Notes under the pieces: model-generated | What the model saw: only the letters and a program-made list of their open reading frames with translations | Told to the model about the DNA's origin: nothing | Databases searched by the model: none | Origin: Microcella daejeonensis | Lineage (GTDB): Bacteria; Actinomycetota; Actinomycetes; Actinomycetales; Microbacteriaceae | DNA: 64,000 nucleotides | NCBI RefSeq assembly: GCF_026625045.1 | Contig: NZ_CP113089.1 | Span: 806,001-870,000, forward strand | Reading direction: 5' to 3' | Shown here: positions 1 to 7,829 of the stretch, piece after piece | Layout: every line of letters begins with the position of its first letter | How positions within the stretch are numbered: position 1 is the first letter of the stretch | Position numbers and translations under genes: made by a program

Positions 1-266
1 GAGCCCGAGCCGCGCACGCTGCGCAGGTAGCCGAGATCGCGCAGGCGGGCGTAGGCGCCGGCGACGGTCGTGCGGCTGAGGCCCTCATGGGCGGCGAGCG
101 CCCGCTCGGCGGGCAGCCGCACGCCCAGCGCGATGCGGCCGTCGAGCACGAGCAGCCGGATGCGATCGGCGAGCACCTCGTACAGCGGCCGCGGTACGGC
201 GGCGGTCGCATCGGCGCGCCACTCGCCGAGAAGCATGGCCAATCCGCGGGAGGTGAGGGCGCTCAT
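1..266 (-). CDS. MocR/GntR-family regulator, N-terminal part (cut by window edge)
   Basis: Only the first 88 residues are visible; the gene runs off the left edge. They carry a GntR winged helix-turn-helix of the MocR type: the stretch 'PRPLYEVLADRIRLLV' precedes 'LPAERALAAHEGLSRTTVAGAY', with the usual Leu-Gly-Tyr-Leu wing after it. MocR proteins normally continue into an aminotransferase-like PLP-binding domain, which would lie outside the window. The gene is transcribed away from yczE-like gene 328-996, 61 bp away. In Bacillus the MocR-type regulator YczR sits beside and controls the membrane protein gene yczE, so the same pairing is inferred here. The start is the ATG at 266. Confidence 0.75.
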   Translation of the reverse strand, partial: MSALTSRGLAMLLGEWRADATAAVPRPLYEVLADRIRLLVLDGRIALGVRLPAERALAAHEGLSRTTVAGAYARLRDLGYLRSVRGSG

Positions 267-283
267 GCGGCCACTGTACGTGG

Positions 284-308
284 ATTGGCCTCTTGATCAC
301 AGGCCAAT
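284..308. promoter_or_regulatory. Inverted repeat between mocR-type regulator and yczE, probable operator
   Basis: Eight-base arms ATTGGCCT (284-291) and AGGCCAAT (301-308) are exact reverse complements separated by 9 bases. They sit in the 61-bp gap between two divergent start codons. The position and symmetry fit the binding site of the adjacent MocR-type regulator; binding is inferred, not shown. Confidence 0.5.
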
Positions 309-327
309 TCGTCGATTCACTGGGGTC

Positions 328-996
328 ATGTCCTCCCCCGAGCCCCGTGCGCCGCGGTACCTCGTGCGCCGCTGGGGCCAGCTCCTGCTCGGCCTGCTGC
401 TCTACGGCATCGCGATCTCGCTCATGATCCGCGCCGACATCGGGCTCGACCCGTGGACGGTCTTCGCGCAGGGCGTCGCCCGGCAGTCGGGCTGGAGCAT
501 CGGCATCGTGACGATCGTGGTCGGCGCGATCGTGCTGCTGCTGTGGATCCCGCTGAAGCAGCGGCCGGGCATCGGCACCGTGCTCAACGTGCTGCTCGTG
601 GGGCTCGCCCTCGACCTCGGTCTGGCGTTCGTGCGCACGCCCGAGGAGCTGTGGGCGCGCATCCTGCTGTTCGCCGGCGGCCTCGCCCTGCTCGCCCTCG
701 CGACCGGCCTCTACCTCGGTGCGCGTTTTGGCCCGGGCCCGCGCGACGGTCTCATGACGGGCGCGCACGCCCGCTTCGGCTGGGCCATCTGGAAGGTGCG
801 CACCGGCGTCGAGGTGACCGTGCTGGCCATCGGGTGGATGCTCGGCGGCACGGTCGGCGTCGGCACCGTGGCCTTCGCGCTGCTCATCGGGCCGATGGTG
901 CACTGGACGGTGCCGCGCCTGCGGGTGCCGGCCGCCGGAGACCCGCCGCGCCCCGCGCGACGGCGGTCGGCCCGCGCGCAGGCCGCTCCGGCGTAG
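328..996 (+). CDS. YczE/YitT-like integral membrane protein
   Basis: A 222-residue protein with five or six hydrophobic helices. It has the family signature near residues 25-40 (LYGIAISLMIRADIGLDPWTVF) and a second Gly-rich loop (GARFGPGPRDGLM) near residues 130-145. Molecular function of YczE proteins is poorly defined; links to surfactin production are known in Bacillus. The ATG at 328 is chosen because the open frame upstream of it overlaps the divergent regulator and has no membrane character. The C-terminal 30 residues are Arg/Ala/Pro-rich and likely cytoplasmic. It is paired with the MocR-type regulator at the left edge. Confidence 0.8.
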   Translation: MSSPEPRAPRYLVRRWGQLLLGLLLYGIAISLMIRADIGLDPWTVFAQGVARQSGWSIGIVTIVVGAIVLLLWIPLKQRPGIGTVLNVLLVGLALDLGLAFVRTPEELWARILLFAGGLALLALATGLYLGARFGPGPRDGLMTGAHARFGWAIWKVRTGVEVTVLAIGWMLGGTVGVGTVAFALLIGPMVHWTVPRLRVPAAGDPPRPARRRSARAQAAPA

Positions 997-1026
997 CCGG
1001 CCCCGGCCCCGGCCCCGGCCCCTGCC

Positions 1027-1776
1027 TCAGTCGGCCAGGTTCGCCTCGGCCCACACCCGCATCGCATCGCGCACGAAGGCCGCGCCCTCGACGCCGCCGT
1101 AGTGCCGCGCGAACCGCTCGTCGGCGACGTACATCTCGCCGAGCCCGGTGAAGGCCTCGCGGCTCGGAGCGGTGCCGCCCCAGCCGGTGCGCACCATCGC
1201 GTACTGCCGCGCGGCGAGCTCCTGCACCGGCGCCGCCTCGGGGGCGTCGCCCCGCGCGAGCGCCGCCGCGAAGCCCTCCTGCAGCACCTGCTGCTCGGCG
1301 GCCAGCGCCGCCCGGCCCTGCTCGTCGAGCGAGCGGTACCAGCGGTCGCTCGCGGCGTGGGCCTCGGCGCCCCAGCGCTCGACCACCTCCTCCTCGTACT
1401 GCGTGTGATCGAATCCGTCGAACATCGTCTCCGCCATGAGCGGCTCCTTCCTCTCCATCGTCGCGAGCGTCGTCTCGACGCTCCTGATCCGTCGCTCCAG
1501 CCGATCGCGCTCCTCGCGCAGCACCGCCGCGTGCACGCGCAGCGCGGCGGCGTCGTCGGTCTGGCCGGCGAGCACCTCGGCGATCGCGGGCAGCCCGAGC
1601 CCGAGCTCGCGCAGCAGCAGGATGCGCTGCAGTCGTGTGAGCGCGCGCTCGTCGTAGTAGCGGTACCCGTTCGCGCCGATGCGGCTGGGCGGCAGCAGGG
1701 CGATGTCGTCGTAGTGGCGCAGGGCGCGCGAGGTCGTGCCCGTGAGGCGGGCGATCTGCTGGATGCTCCACTCCAT
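1027..1776 (-). CDS. MerR-family regulator with TipAS-type effector domain
   Basis: A 249-residue protein. Residues 1-75 are a MerR winged helix-turn-helix (SIQQIARLTGTTSRALRHYD, then GYRYYDERAL). Residues 76-115 form the dimerisation coiled coil. Residues 120-249 resemble the TipAS domain, which in Streptomyces TipAL binds thiopeptide antibiotics, and end in the typical FVRDAMRVWAEANL. Such regulators bind between unusually spaced -35 and -10 elements and twist the DNA into an active promoter. That architecture is present directly upstream of this gene, so autoregulation is expected. No transporter or resistance gene lies beside it; the yczE-like gene converges on its 3' end. The effector is unknown. 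Confidence 0.88.
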   Translation of the reverse strand: MEWSIQQIARLTGTTSRALRHYDDIALLPPSRIGANGYRYYDERALTRLQRILLLRELGLGLPAIAEVLAGQTDDAAALRVHAAVLREERDRLERRIRSVETTLATMERKEPLMAETMFDGFDHTQYEEEVVERWGAEAHAASDRWYRSLDEQGRAALAAEQQVLQEGFAAALARGDAPEAAPVQELAARQYAMVRTGWGGTAPSREAFTGLGEMYVADERFARHYGGVEGAAFVRDAMRVWAEANLAD

Positions 1777-1783
1777 GTCGTCG

Positions 1784-1814
1784 ACGGTAGAGGTTGACGC
1801 AGCGTCAAGGTCAA
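1784..1814 (-). promoter_or_regulatory. MerR-type promoter with dyad operator in a 19-bp spacer
   Basis: Read on the minus strand: -35 TTGACC (1814-1809), then a 19-base spacer, then -10 TACCGT (1789-1784). The spacer contains the 15-base dyad TTGACGCTGCGTCAA. A 19-bp spacer with a central dyad is the hallmark of MerR-controlled promoters. The -10 box ends 7 bases before the ATG at 1776, so the transcript is probably leaderless. Confidence 0.75.
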
Positions 1815-1861
1815 GCGGGTCGACGAATCCGGGGGCCTTCTGCCCCTTGCACGATGCTCAC

Positions 1862-1905
1862 TCACGATATATCGTGATGCTCGCCACTCGCGATATATCG
1901 CGAGT
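1862..1905. promoter_or_regulatory. Two perfect palindromes, probable PadR operators
   Basis: TCACGATATATCGTGA (1862-1877) and ACTCGCGATATATCGCGAGT (1886-1905) are perfect palindromes sharing the core CGATATATCG, with centres 26 bp apart. They lie just upstream of the DUF4097-padR operon. Operators built around an ATAT-centred dyad are typical of PadR-family autoregulation, so the PadR protein at 2778-3572 is the likely ligand. Confidence 0.7.
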
Positions 1906-1935
1906 CGGGCATCCACTCTCGAAGGGAACGGCAGC

Positions 1936-2781
1936 ATGGCGCAGGAGACCTGGATCGTCGCGGAGCCGACGGTCATCGAGCTCGAGCGGATCGCCTCGCT
2001 CAAGGTGAGCCTCATCGCGGGGCAGATCGACATCGTCGCCCACGACGAGCCCGGTGCCCGCGTCGAGGTGCACTCGGTCAGCGGCCGCGACCTCAAGATC
2101 GCCGTCGAGGGCGACCGGCTGATCATCGACCACCCGCAGATGCGGTGGGAGAACTTCATCGAGACGTTCCGGCTGTTCCGGGGCAAGGCGCGCGCCGAGG
2201 TCAGCGTGCTCGTGCCGCGCTCGGTCGCCCTGAGCTTCGGCGTCGTGAGCGCGAGCGCGCTCATCAGCGGGCTGCACTCCGACGCGACGGTCAGCACCGT
2301 GAGCGGGCCCGTCGTCATCGACGGGATGGTCGGCGAGCTGCAGCTCAACACCGTGAGCGGCGAGATGGACGTGCGCGGGCATCACGGCGAGGTGCGCGCC
2401 CACACCGTGAGCGGCGACATCACCGTGAGCGGCGAGGTGTTCCGCTTCGACGGCGACGGCGTCTCGGGCGACGTGTTCCTCGACCTGCACGGCGCCCCCG
2501 ACCGCATCGAGACGCAGACCGTCAGCGGCGACGTGACCCTGCGGCTCGACGCCGACGTGCCCGCCCAGTACACGATCTCGACCCTCACCGGCCGGCTGCA
2601 GCTCGACGACGCCCGCATCACGGGCGTGCGCGGCTCGTACAACGGCCGCTACGGCGCGCTCGCCGGGGCCTTCACCGAGGTGCGCTCGAGCAGCGTCTCG
2701 GGCGACGTGTCGGTGGTGCACGCGGCGCGGGAGGCGGCGTCGGGCGGCTCCGCCCCGAGCGGATCCGAGGCCTCGGCGTGA
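1936..2781 (+). CDS. DUF4097 beta-strand repeat protein
   Basis: A 281-residue protein without a signal peptide or membrane segment. From about residue 105 it is built of short beta-strand repeats marked by a recurring Val-Ser-Gly-(Asp/Glu) motif (TVSGPVV, TVSGEMD, TVSGDIT, GVSGDVF, TVSGDVT, SVSGDVS). This matches the right-handed beta-repeat fold of DUF4097 proteins, whose biochemical role is unknown. A GGGAAC ribosome-binding site lies upstream of the ATG. The stop overlaps the GTG of the PadR gene (GTGA), so the two are translationally coupled. DUF4097-PadR pairs are common in actinobacteria. Regulation by the two upstream palindromes is inferred. Confidence 0.85.
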   Translation: MAQETWIVAEPTVIELERIASLKVSLIAGQIDIVAHDEPGARVEVHSVSGRDLKIAVEGDRLIIDHPQMRWENFIETFRLFRGKARAEVSVLVPRSVALSFGVVSASALISGLHSDATVSTVSGPVVIDGMVGELQLNTVSGEMDVRGHHGEVRAHTVSGDITVSGEVFRFDGDGVSGDVFLDLHGAPDRIETQTVSGDVTLRLDADVPAQYTISTLTGRLQLDDARITGVRGSYNGRYGALAGAFTEVRSSSVSGDVSVVHAAREAASGGSAPSGSEASA

Positions 2782-3572
2782 GCCCGGCGGTCTTCGGGCA
2801 CGGGCACCTGCGGCTCTACCTGCTGCACGTGCTGGCCGAGCGCCCGATGCACGGCTACGAGATCATCCAGGCGCTCAGCGACCGCTTCGGCGGCACGTAC
2901 ACGCCCTCGGCGGGCACCATCTACCCGCGGCTGTCGAAGCTCGAGGAGGAGGGGCTCGTCACGAAGCAGAGCGACGGGCGCAAGACCGTCTACTCGATCA
3001 CCGAGGCCGGCCGGCGGGAGCTCGCCGACCGGCAGGACGAGCTCGAGGGCATCGAGGACGGCATCGGCGACTCGGTGCGCCGGCTCGCCGACGAGGTGCG
3101 CAGCTCGGTCGGCGCGGCCATGAAGGAGCTGCGGGCCGAGCTCGCGGCGGCCGCGCGCGAGGCGCGCGACGAGGCGCGGGCGAGCGGGCGGGATGCGCGG
3201 GACTCCGCGCGGTCGGCCGCCGGTGCGGCGCGGGATGCCCAGCCGGGCCCGGGCGCCGCTGCGAGCACCGGCGGGGCGTGGGCGATGGGCCCCGGCTCCT
3301 CGACGGGCACGAGCGCCGACGGCGAGCCCGCGGGGGCCGGAGCCTCCGAGGGCGCGAGCGCGGCATCCGCCCCGCGCGCCCCGCGCGTCGAGCGCGACCT
3401 CGCCTTCGAGCGCGCCCAGCGGGCCGATGCGGCGCTCACGCGGTTCCGGCACGAGCTGCGCGCCGAGCTGCGCACGGCCGCCGCGCGCGGCGCCCTGCCC
3501 GAGGTCGCCGCCGAGCACCTCGAGCAGGGTCTCGATCGCCTGCGCGCCGAGGTGCGGGGGCTGCTCGGCTAA
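2778..3572 (+). CDS. PadR-family transcriptional regulator
   Basis: A 264-residue protein. Residues 5-85 form the PadR winged helix: GHGHLRLYLLHVLAERPMHG, then EIIQALSDRFGG, then the signature TPSAGTIYPRLSKLEEEGLV. Residues 90-200 are a long Ala/Arg/Glu-rich helical and low-complexity stretch. Residues 205-264 are again helical. PadR repressors usually carry a short C-terminal dimerisation domain; this long linker is a lineage feature. The GTG start at 2778 overlaps the DUF4097 stop codon. It probably represses its own operon through the palindromes at 1862-1905. Confidence 0.88.
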   Translation: MSPAVFGHGHLRLYLLHVLAERPMHGYEIIQALSDRFGGTYTPSAGTIYPRLSKLEEEGLVTKQSDGRKTVYSITEAGRRELADRQDELEGIEDGIGDSVRRLADEVRSSVGAAMKELRAELAAAAREARDEARASGRDARDSARSAAGAARDAQPGPGAAASTGGAWAMGPGSSTGTSADGEPAGAGASEGASAASAPRAPRVERDLAFERAQRADAALTRFRHELRAELRTAAARGALPEVAAEHLEQGLDRLRAEVRGLLG

Positions 3573-3599
3573 GCCGCGCGGCCTCGCTAGGGTGAGGCC

Positions 3600-4118
3600 G
3601 TGATCGCCGCCGCCCCCGTCGACCCGCGCGCGGGAGCGGCAGCCGGGGCGCCCCGTGGCGCGTCGGCGGGCTCGCCGCGGGTTCTGCTCGCCGTCGTCGC
3701 GGGCGGGATGCTCGGCACGAGCCTGCGCCTCGCCCTCGACACGGCGCTGCCGAACGCCCCCACGGGTCTCGCGGCGAGCACCCTGCTGGTGAACGTCGTC
3801 GGCAGCCTCTCGCTCGGGGTCGTGGCGGGCGCGCTGCCCGCGCGGGCTCCCCGCTGGCTGCGCGCCGGCCTGACGGCCGGACTGCTCGGCTCGTTCACGA
3901 CCTTCTCGGCTCTCGCCGTCTCGGTGGTGCTGCTCGCCGACGCCGGCCTGGCGCTGCCCGCCGCCGCGAGCCTCGCGCTCAATCTCGCCCTGGGCCTCGG
4001 CGCGGCCGCGGGCGGGATCCTGCTCGGGCGCGCGTTCGCCGCCCCGCGGCCGGAGGCGCCGGACGAGCCCGGATCGAGCTCGGACGCAGCGCGCGCGCTG
4101 CCGGAGGCCGAGGCGTGA
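3600..4118 (+). CDS. crcB: Fluoride ion channel CrcB/FluC, first paralogue
   Basis: A 172-residue four-helix membrane protein. It has the conserved pore asparagine segment STLLVNVVGSLSLG and the Na+/fluoride motif GSFTTFSAL. About 25 residues at the N terminus and about 30 acidic residues at the C terminus extend beyond the usual 120-130 residue core. Fluc channels export fluoride as antiparallel dimers. The next gene is a second paralogue overlapping by four bases, so the pair probably forms a heterodimer. The GTG at 3600 is the only start that preserves the first helix. No fluoride riboswitch is recognisable in the 27-bp gap upstream. Confidence 0.9.
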   Translation: MIAAAPVDPRAGAAAGAPRGASAGSPRVLLAVVAGGMLGTSLRLALDTALPNAPTGLAASTLLVNVVGSLSLGVVAGALPARAPRWLRAGLTAGLLGSFTTFSALAVSVVLLADAGLALPAAASLALNLALGLGAAAGGILLGRAFAAPRPEAPDEPGSSSDAARALPEAEA

Positions 4119-4489
4119 GCCCGCTCGTCGTGCTCGCCGTCGCCCTCGCCGGCGGTCTCGCCGCCCTCGTGCGCTACGGCGTCAATCACCTCGCCGGCGA
4201 GCGCGGCGGACTGCCCTGGGGCATCGTCGCCGTCAACGTCGCCGGCTCGTTCATCGCGGGGCTGGCCGTGGCGGTCGTCGCCGACCCCTCACTGCGGGTG
4301 ATCCTGCTCGCCGGCCTCTGCGGCGGGCTCACGACCTTCTCGACCCTCGCCGTCGACTCGGCAGCGTACGCCTCGGCCGCTCGCGGGCGGCGCGCGCGGG
4401 GCATCCTGCGGGCGATCGCCAACGTGGCCGCGACCGTCGCCCTCGGCGTCGGGGCCGCCGCCGCGGGGTTCGCCCTCGGCGGCGGCTGA
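4115..4489 (+). CDS. crcB: Fluoride ion channel CrcB/FluC, second paralogue
   Basis: A 124-residue protein, the standard CrcB length, with four predicted helices. Motifs: GGLAALVRYGVN in helix 1, NVAGSFIAG in helix 2 and GGLTTFSTLAVD in helix 3. It starts at a GTG overlapping the stop of the first crcB gene (GTGA), which implies coupled translation and matched subunit amounts. Tandem crcB genes are known to encode two halves of an antiparallel heterodimeric fluoride channel. Convergent with the ABC transporter operon that follows. Confidence 0.92.
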   Translation: MSPLVVLAVALAGGLAALVRYGVNHLAGERGGLPWGIVAVNVAGSFIAGLAVAVVADPSLRVILLAGLCGGLTTFSTLAVDSAAYASAARGRRARGILRAIANVAATVALGVGAAAAGFALGGG

Positions 4490-4534
4490 GCCGAGCCGGG
4501 CCGACGCGGTCGCGAGCGCAACCCCGCGCCGCGC

Positions 4535-5449
4535 CTAGCCCTTCTCGGCCCCCTCGGTCGTGTTCATGATGCGGCGCTGGAAGATGAAGAACAGCACCGC
4601 GACCGGGATGGTCATGAGCACGGCCGCCGCGAGCTGCAGCGGGAACTGGTTGCCCGAGCCCAACTGCCCGGAGACGAGCGAGGCGACGCCCGTCGTCAGG
4701 GTGTTCAGCTCGGGGCTCTGCCGCGAGACGATGAAGTGGCCGAGCTCGTTCCACGAGCCCTGGAAGCTCAGGATGAAGAGCGTCACGAGCGCGGGCGTCG
4801 CCATGGGCAGCACGATCGTCCAGAAGATGCGGAAGGGGCCGGCGCCGTCGATGCGCGCCGCCTCCTCGATGCTGTCGGGCAGCGAGTCGAAGAACTGCTT
4901 CATGATGAACACCCCGGCCGCCGTCGACAGCAGCGGGATGATCATGCCCCCGTAGGTGTCGTAGAGGCCGAGCTGCTGCAGGATGAGGAACCGCGGGATG
5001 AGCAGCACGACGCCCGGCACCGACAGGATCGCGATGAAGGCGACGAAGATCACCGTGCGCCCGCGGAACCGCAGCCGCGAGAGCGCGTAGCCCGCGAGCG
5101 AGTCGAAGAACACGCGCCCGAGGGTCACGACGACCGTGACGAGCATGGTGTTGCCCGCCCAGAGCGGGAAGGGCACATCGCCGAACAGCCGCTCGTAGGC
5201 CGCGAAGGTGATCGTCTCGGGCACGAGCCCGAGCGGGTTCTGCGTCGCCTCGGCGTCGGTCTTAAACGAGGCCGAGATCGAGATGATGAACGGGTAGATG
5301 TAGATGAGCGCGAGCCCGATGAGGATGAGGTAGCCCAGCAGCATGCCCGAGCGGGCGCGGCCGCCGAGCTTCTTTTTGCGCTTCATCGGCTTCGGCGGCG
5401 TCGGCGCATCGGCGGATGCGGGCACGGGTCGGTGCTCGACGGCGGTCAT
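4535..5449 (-). CDS. Carbohydrate ABC transporter permease (MalG-like)
   Basis: A 304-residue inner-membrane subunit with six helices after a 40-residue basic cytoplasmic N terminus. The EAA loop that docks the ATPase is EEAARIDGAGPFRIFWTIVLP around residues 205-225. This is the second permease of a CUT1-type sugar importer. Its ATG overlaps the stop of the upstream permease (ATGA). No ATPase subunit is encoded in the cluster. In many actinobacteria one shared MsmK-type ATPase elsewhere serves several such importers, and that is inferred here. Confidence 0.92.
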   Translation of the reverse strand: MTAVEHRPVPASADAPTPPKPMKRKKKLGGRARSGMLLGYLILIGLALIYIYPFIISISASFKTDAEATQNPLGLVPETITFAAYERLFGDVPFPLWAGNTMLVTVVVTLGRVFFDSLAGYALSRLRFRGRTVIFVAFIAILSVPGVVLLIPRFLILQQLGLYDTYGGMIIPLLSTAAGVFIMKQFFDSLPDSIEEAARIDGAGPFRIFWTIVLPMATPALVTLFILSFQGSWNELGHFIVSRQSPELNTLTTGVASLVSGQLGSGNQFPLQLAAAVLMTIPVAVLFFIFQRRIMNTTEGAEKG

Positions 5450-6564
5450 CGCACGCCCCCCTCGGTCGCGCGCTGCGCATCGGCGGCCGCGGTGGGCTGC
5501 GGGTCACGCCGGCGGAAGGCGCGCGGCGTGCGCTCCCGCAGGATCCACCGCTGCAGCAGCGTCAGCAGGATGATGAAGACGAACAGGATGAAGGCGATCG
5601 CCGCCCCCTGGCCCCAGGCGAGGTCGACGAAGGACGTGCGGTACGACAGGAACGCCGGGGTGTTGATGGTGCCGCCCGCCGTGCCGCCGCCGAGCACGTA
5701 GATCTGGTCGAAGACCTGCCACGAGCCGATGAGGCCGAGGGTCAGCACGGTGAAGAGCGTCGGCCGCAGCATCGGCAGGGTGACCGAGAAGAACTTGCGC
5801 ACGGGGCCCGCGCCGTCCATGCGCGTCGCCTCGTCGATCTCGGCGCCGATGTTCTGCAGCCCCGCGAGGAACAGCAGCATGAAGGTGCCCGAGGTCGTGA
5901 AGATCGAGAGCATGATGAGCGAGCTCATCGCGACCGAGGGGCCGGCGAGCCACTGCCACCAGCTGACCCCGAGCGGGCCGTCGGCCGCGAGGGCGGCGGA
6001 GGGCTCGGTGACGCCGACGGTCGAGAGCAGGCCGTGGAAGATTCCGGTGGAGTCGTTGAGCCAGTTCGGGCCCTCGCCGCCGAAGAAGCCGATGACGGCG
6101 TTGATGGCGCCCGAGGCGGTGAAGAGGAACTGGAAGACGATGACGATCGCGACGGTGCTCGTCACCGAGGGGAAGTAGAAGGCCGTGCGGAAGAAGCCGC
6201 GGCCGCGCAGCATCGCGCGGTTGACCTGCACGGCGAGCAGCAGGGCGATGATCGTCTGCAGCGGCACCACGAAGAGCACGTAGTAGAGGTTGTTGCGCAC
6301 GGCGGTGCCGAAGTTCTGCTGCGCGAGACCCTCGTCGGTCGTCACGGCGGCGTAGTTCTCGAGGCCCACGAAGTTCACGCGCGGGTTCAGGGGGGACTGG
6401 AAGCCGTTCCAGTCGCTGAGGCTCACCCAGAGGGCGAGCGCGATCGGCAGCACGAGGAAGACGACGGTGAGGAGCACCGCGGGGGCGACGAAGAGCACCC
6501 CCGCGCGGGCCTCGCCGCGGCGGATTCCTCCGCCGCGACGAGGCCGTGCTGCGGTCTGGGCCAC
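5446..6564 (-). CDS. Carbohydrate ABC transporter permease (MalF-like)
   Basis: A 372-residue subunit with helices starting at ARAGVLFVAPAVLLTVVF near residue 20. A long extracytoplasmic loop between helices 3 and 4 contains TGIFHGLLSTVG. The EAA loop is IDEATRMDGAGPVRKFFSVTLP. The GTG at 6564 is chosen: it lies 4 bases after the stop of the binding-protein gene, and the longer open frame would run through that gene. It is the middle gene of the binding protein-permease-permease operon. The substrate is probably a beta-glucan-derived oligosaccharide, judged only from the neighbouring GH16 gene. Confidence 0.9.
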   Translation of the reverse strand: MAQTAARPRRGGGIRRGEARAGVLFVAPAVLLTVVFLVLPIALALWVSLSDWNGFQSPLNPRVNFVGLENYAAVTTDEGLAQQNFGTAVRNNLYYVLFVVPLQTIIALLLAVQVNRAMLRGRGFFRTAFYFPSVTSTVAIVIVFQFLFTASGAINAVIGFFGGEGPNWLNDSTGIFHGLLSTVGVTEPSAALAADGPLGVSWWQWLAGPSVAMSSLIMLSIFTTSGTFMLLFLAGLQNIGAEIDEATRMDGAGPVRKFFSVTLPMLRPTLFTVLTLGLIGSWQVFDQIYVLGGGTAGGTINTPAFLSYRTSFVDLAWGQGAAIAFILFVFIILLTLLQRWILRERTPRAFRRRDPQPTAAADAQRATEGGVR

Positions 6565-6568
6565 AGCG

Positions 6569-7795
6569 TTATCCGTTGGCCGCATCGAGCGCCGACTGCA
6601 GGTTGCCCTGCAGCGCATCCAGCAGCGTCGCCGCGTCGGCCGAGCCGACCTGCTCGAGCTGGGTGTTGAAGTCGGCGAAGACCGGAGCCGCGCCCTGGAA
6701 GGCGACGGGGCTCGCGGCGTAGTCGACACCGGCGACGAAGGCGGCGTTCTCGGGGAACTGCTCGGCGTAGGCCGCCGAGCCCGACTCGGTCGAGGGGATG
6801 ACCCCGAAGGCGTCGGCGAAGGCGAGCTGCTGCTCGTCGCTCGTCAGGAACTCGATGAGGTCGATCGTCGCGTCCTTGGTCTCCGAGCCGACCGGCATGC
6901 CCCAGCAGTTGCTGAAGGCGTAGGTCGACGGTCCGCCGGGGCCGGCGGGCAGCTCGGTGGAGATGAACTGGCGCTCGGGGAAGTCGTTCTCCATCGCGCC
7001 GTTGATCCACGGGCCCTCGATGACCATGGCGGCCTTGCCGAGACCGAAGGCCTCGCCGCCCCAGCCGGCCTCGAGGTCCTGCGGGAACTTGAGCGAGCCG
7101 GCTTCGATGAGCGACTGCACGTACTCGACGCCCTCGACGTTCTCGGCGGCGTCGGCGGTGGCGGTGTCGCCGTCGACGAGCGCGCCGCCCGCCTGGTTCA
7201 TGAAGACGCCCAGGCGCGCGTACTCGCGGCCGAACGACAGCCCGACCTGCTCATCGGTGGTGAGGGTCTGGGCGACGGTCGCGAGCTGGTCCCAGTCGGT
7301 GGGCACGTCGGCGTCGGTGAGACCCGCGGCCTCCCACGCCTCGGTGTTGATCTGCAGGCCGAGCGTCGAGAAGTCCTTCGGGGCGCAGTAGAACTCGTCC
7401 TCGTAGGTGAACTGCTCGACGAGGGCCGGCAGGAAGTCGCCGGCGTTCGACAGCTCGCTCGCGTAGGGCTCGAGGAACCCCTGCGCCGCGTAGCTCTGGA
7501 ACTGGTCCCACGGCATGTAGAAGATGTCGGGCGGGTTGTTGCCCGAGAAGCCCTGACCCAGCTGCTGCACCAGGTCGCTCGCGGCGATGACCTCGACCGT
7601 GTTGCCGGTCTCCTCGCCCCAGGCGTCGGCCGCGGCCTGCACGGCCTGCGTCTCGGCGTCGCCGGACGAGCCGATGAGCATGGTGAGCTCCTGGCCGCTG
7701 GTCTCGCCGCCGCCTTCCCCGCCCGCCGAGCAAGCCGTTAGAGTGACCGCGAGTCCGGCTGCCACGGCCGCCGCACTCCATTGTGATGTCCTCAC
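6569..7795 (-). CDS. ABC transporter sugar-binding lipoprotein
   Basis: A 408-residue family 1 extracellular solute-binding protein. The N terminus is a lipoprotein signal peptide with lipobox LTAC (cleavage near residue 20), followed by a Gly/Glu-rich linker. Motifs: NPPDIFYMPWDQFQSY, AMVIEGPWINGAM and WGMPVGSETKD, all typical of maltose/oligosaccharide binders. An AAAGGAA ribosome-binding site five bases upstream supports the GTG at 7795. It is the first gene of the importer operon, 34 bp downstream of the LacI gene. It delivers sugar to the two permeases. Confidence 0.92.
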   Translation of the reverse strand: MRTSQWSAAAVAAGLAVTLTACSAGGEGGGETSGQELTMLIGSSGDAETQAVQAAADAWGEETGNTVEVIAASDLVQQLGQGFSGNNPPDIFYMPWDQFQSYAAQGFLEPYASELSNAGDFLPALVEQFTYEDEFYCAPKDFSTLGLQINTEAWEAAGLTDADVPTDWDQLATVAQTLTTDEQVGLSFGREYARLGVFMNQAGGALVDGDTATADAAENVEGVEYVQSLIEAGSLKFPQDLEAGWGGEAFGLGKAAMVIEGPWINGAMENDFPERQFISTELPAGPGGPSTYAFSNCWGMPVGSETKDATIDLIEFLTSDEQQLAFADAFGVIPSTESGSAAYAEQFPENAAFVAGVDYAASPVAFQGAAPVFADFNTQLEQVGSADAATLLDALQGNLQSALDAANG

Positions 7796-7829
7796 GATGA
7801 TTCCTTTCGATGTGTGATCGCCGGATGCC

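Noticed and set aside
70..327. Longer N terminus for the YczE-like protein
   Set aside because: The extension is antisense to the divergent MocR-type gene, is Ser/Arg-rich and lacks membrane character; ATG 328 precedes the conserved start.
3573..3599. Fluoride riboswitch before crcB
   Set aside because: Only 27 bases separate padR from crcB, too few for the fluoride aptamer, and its conserved segments are not visible.
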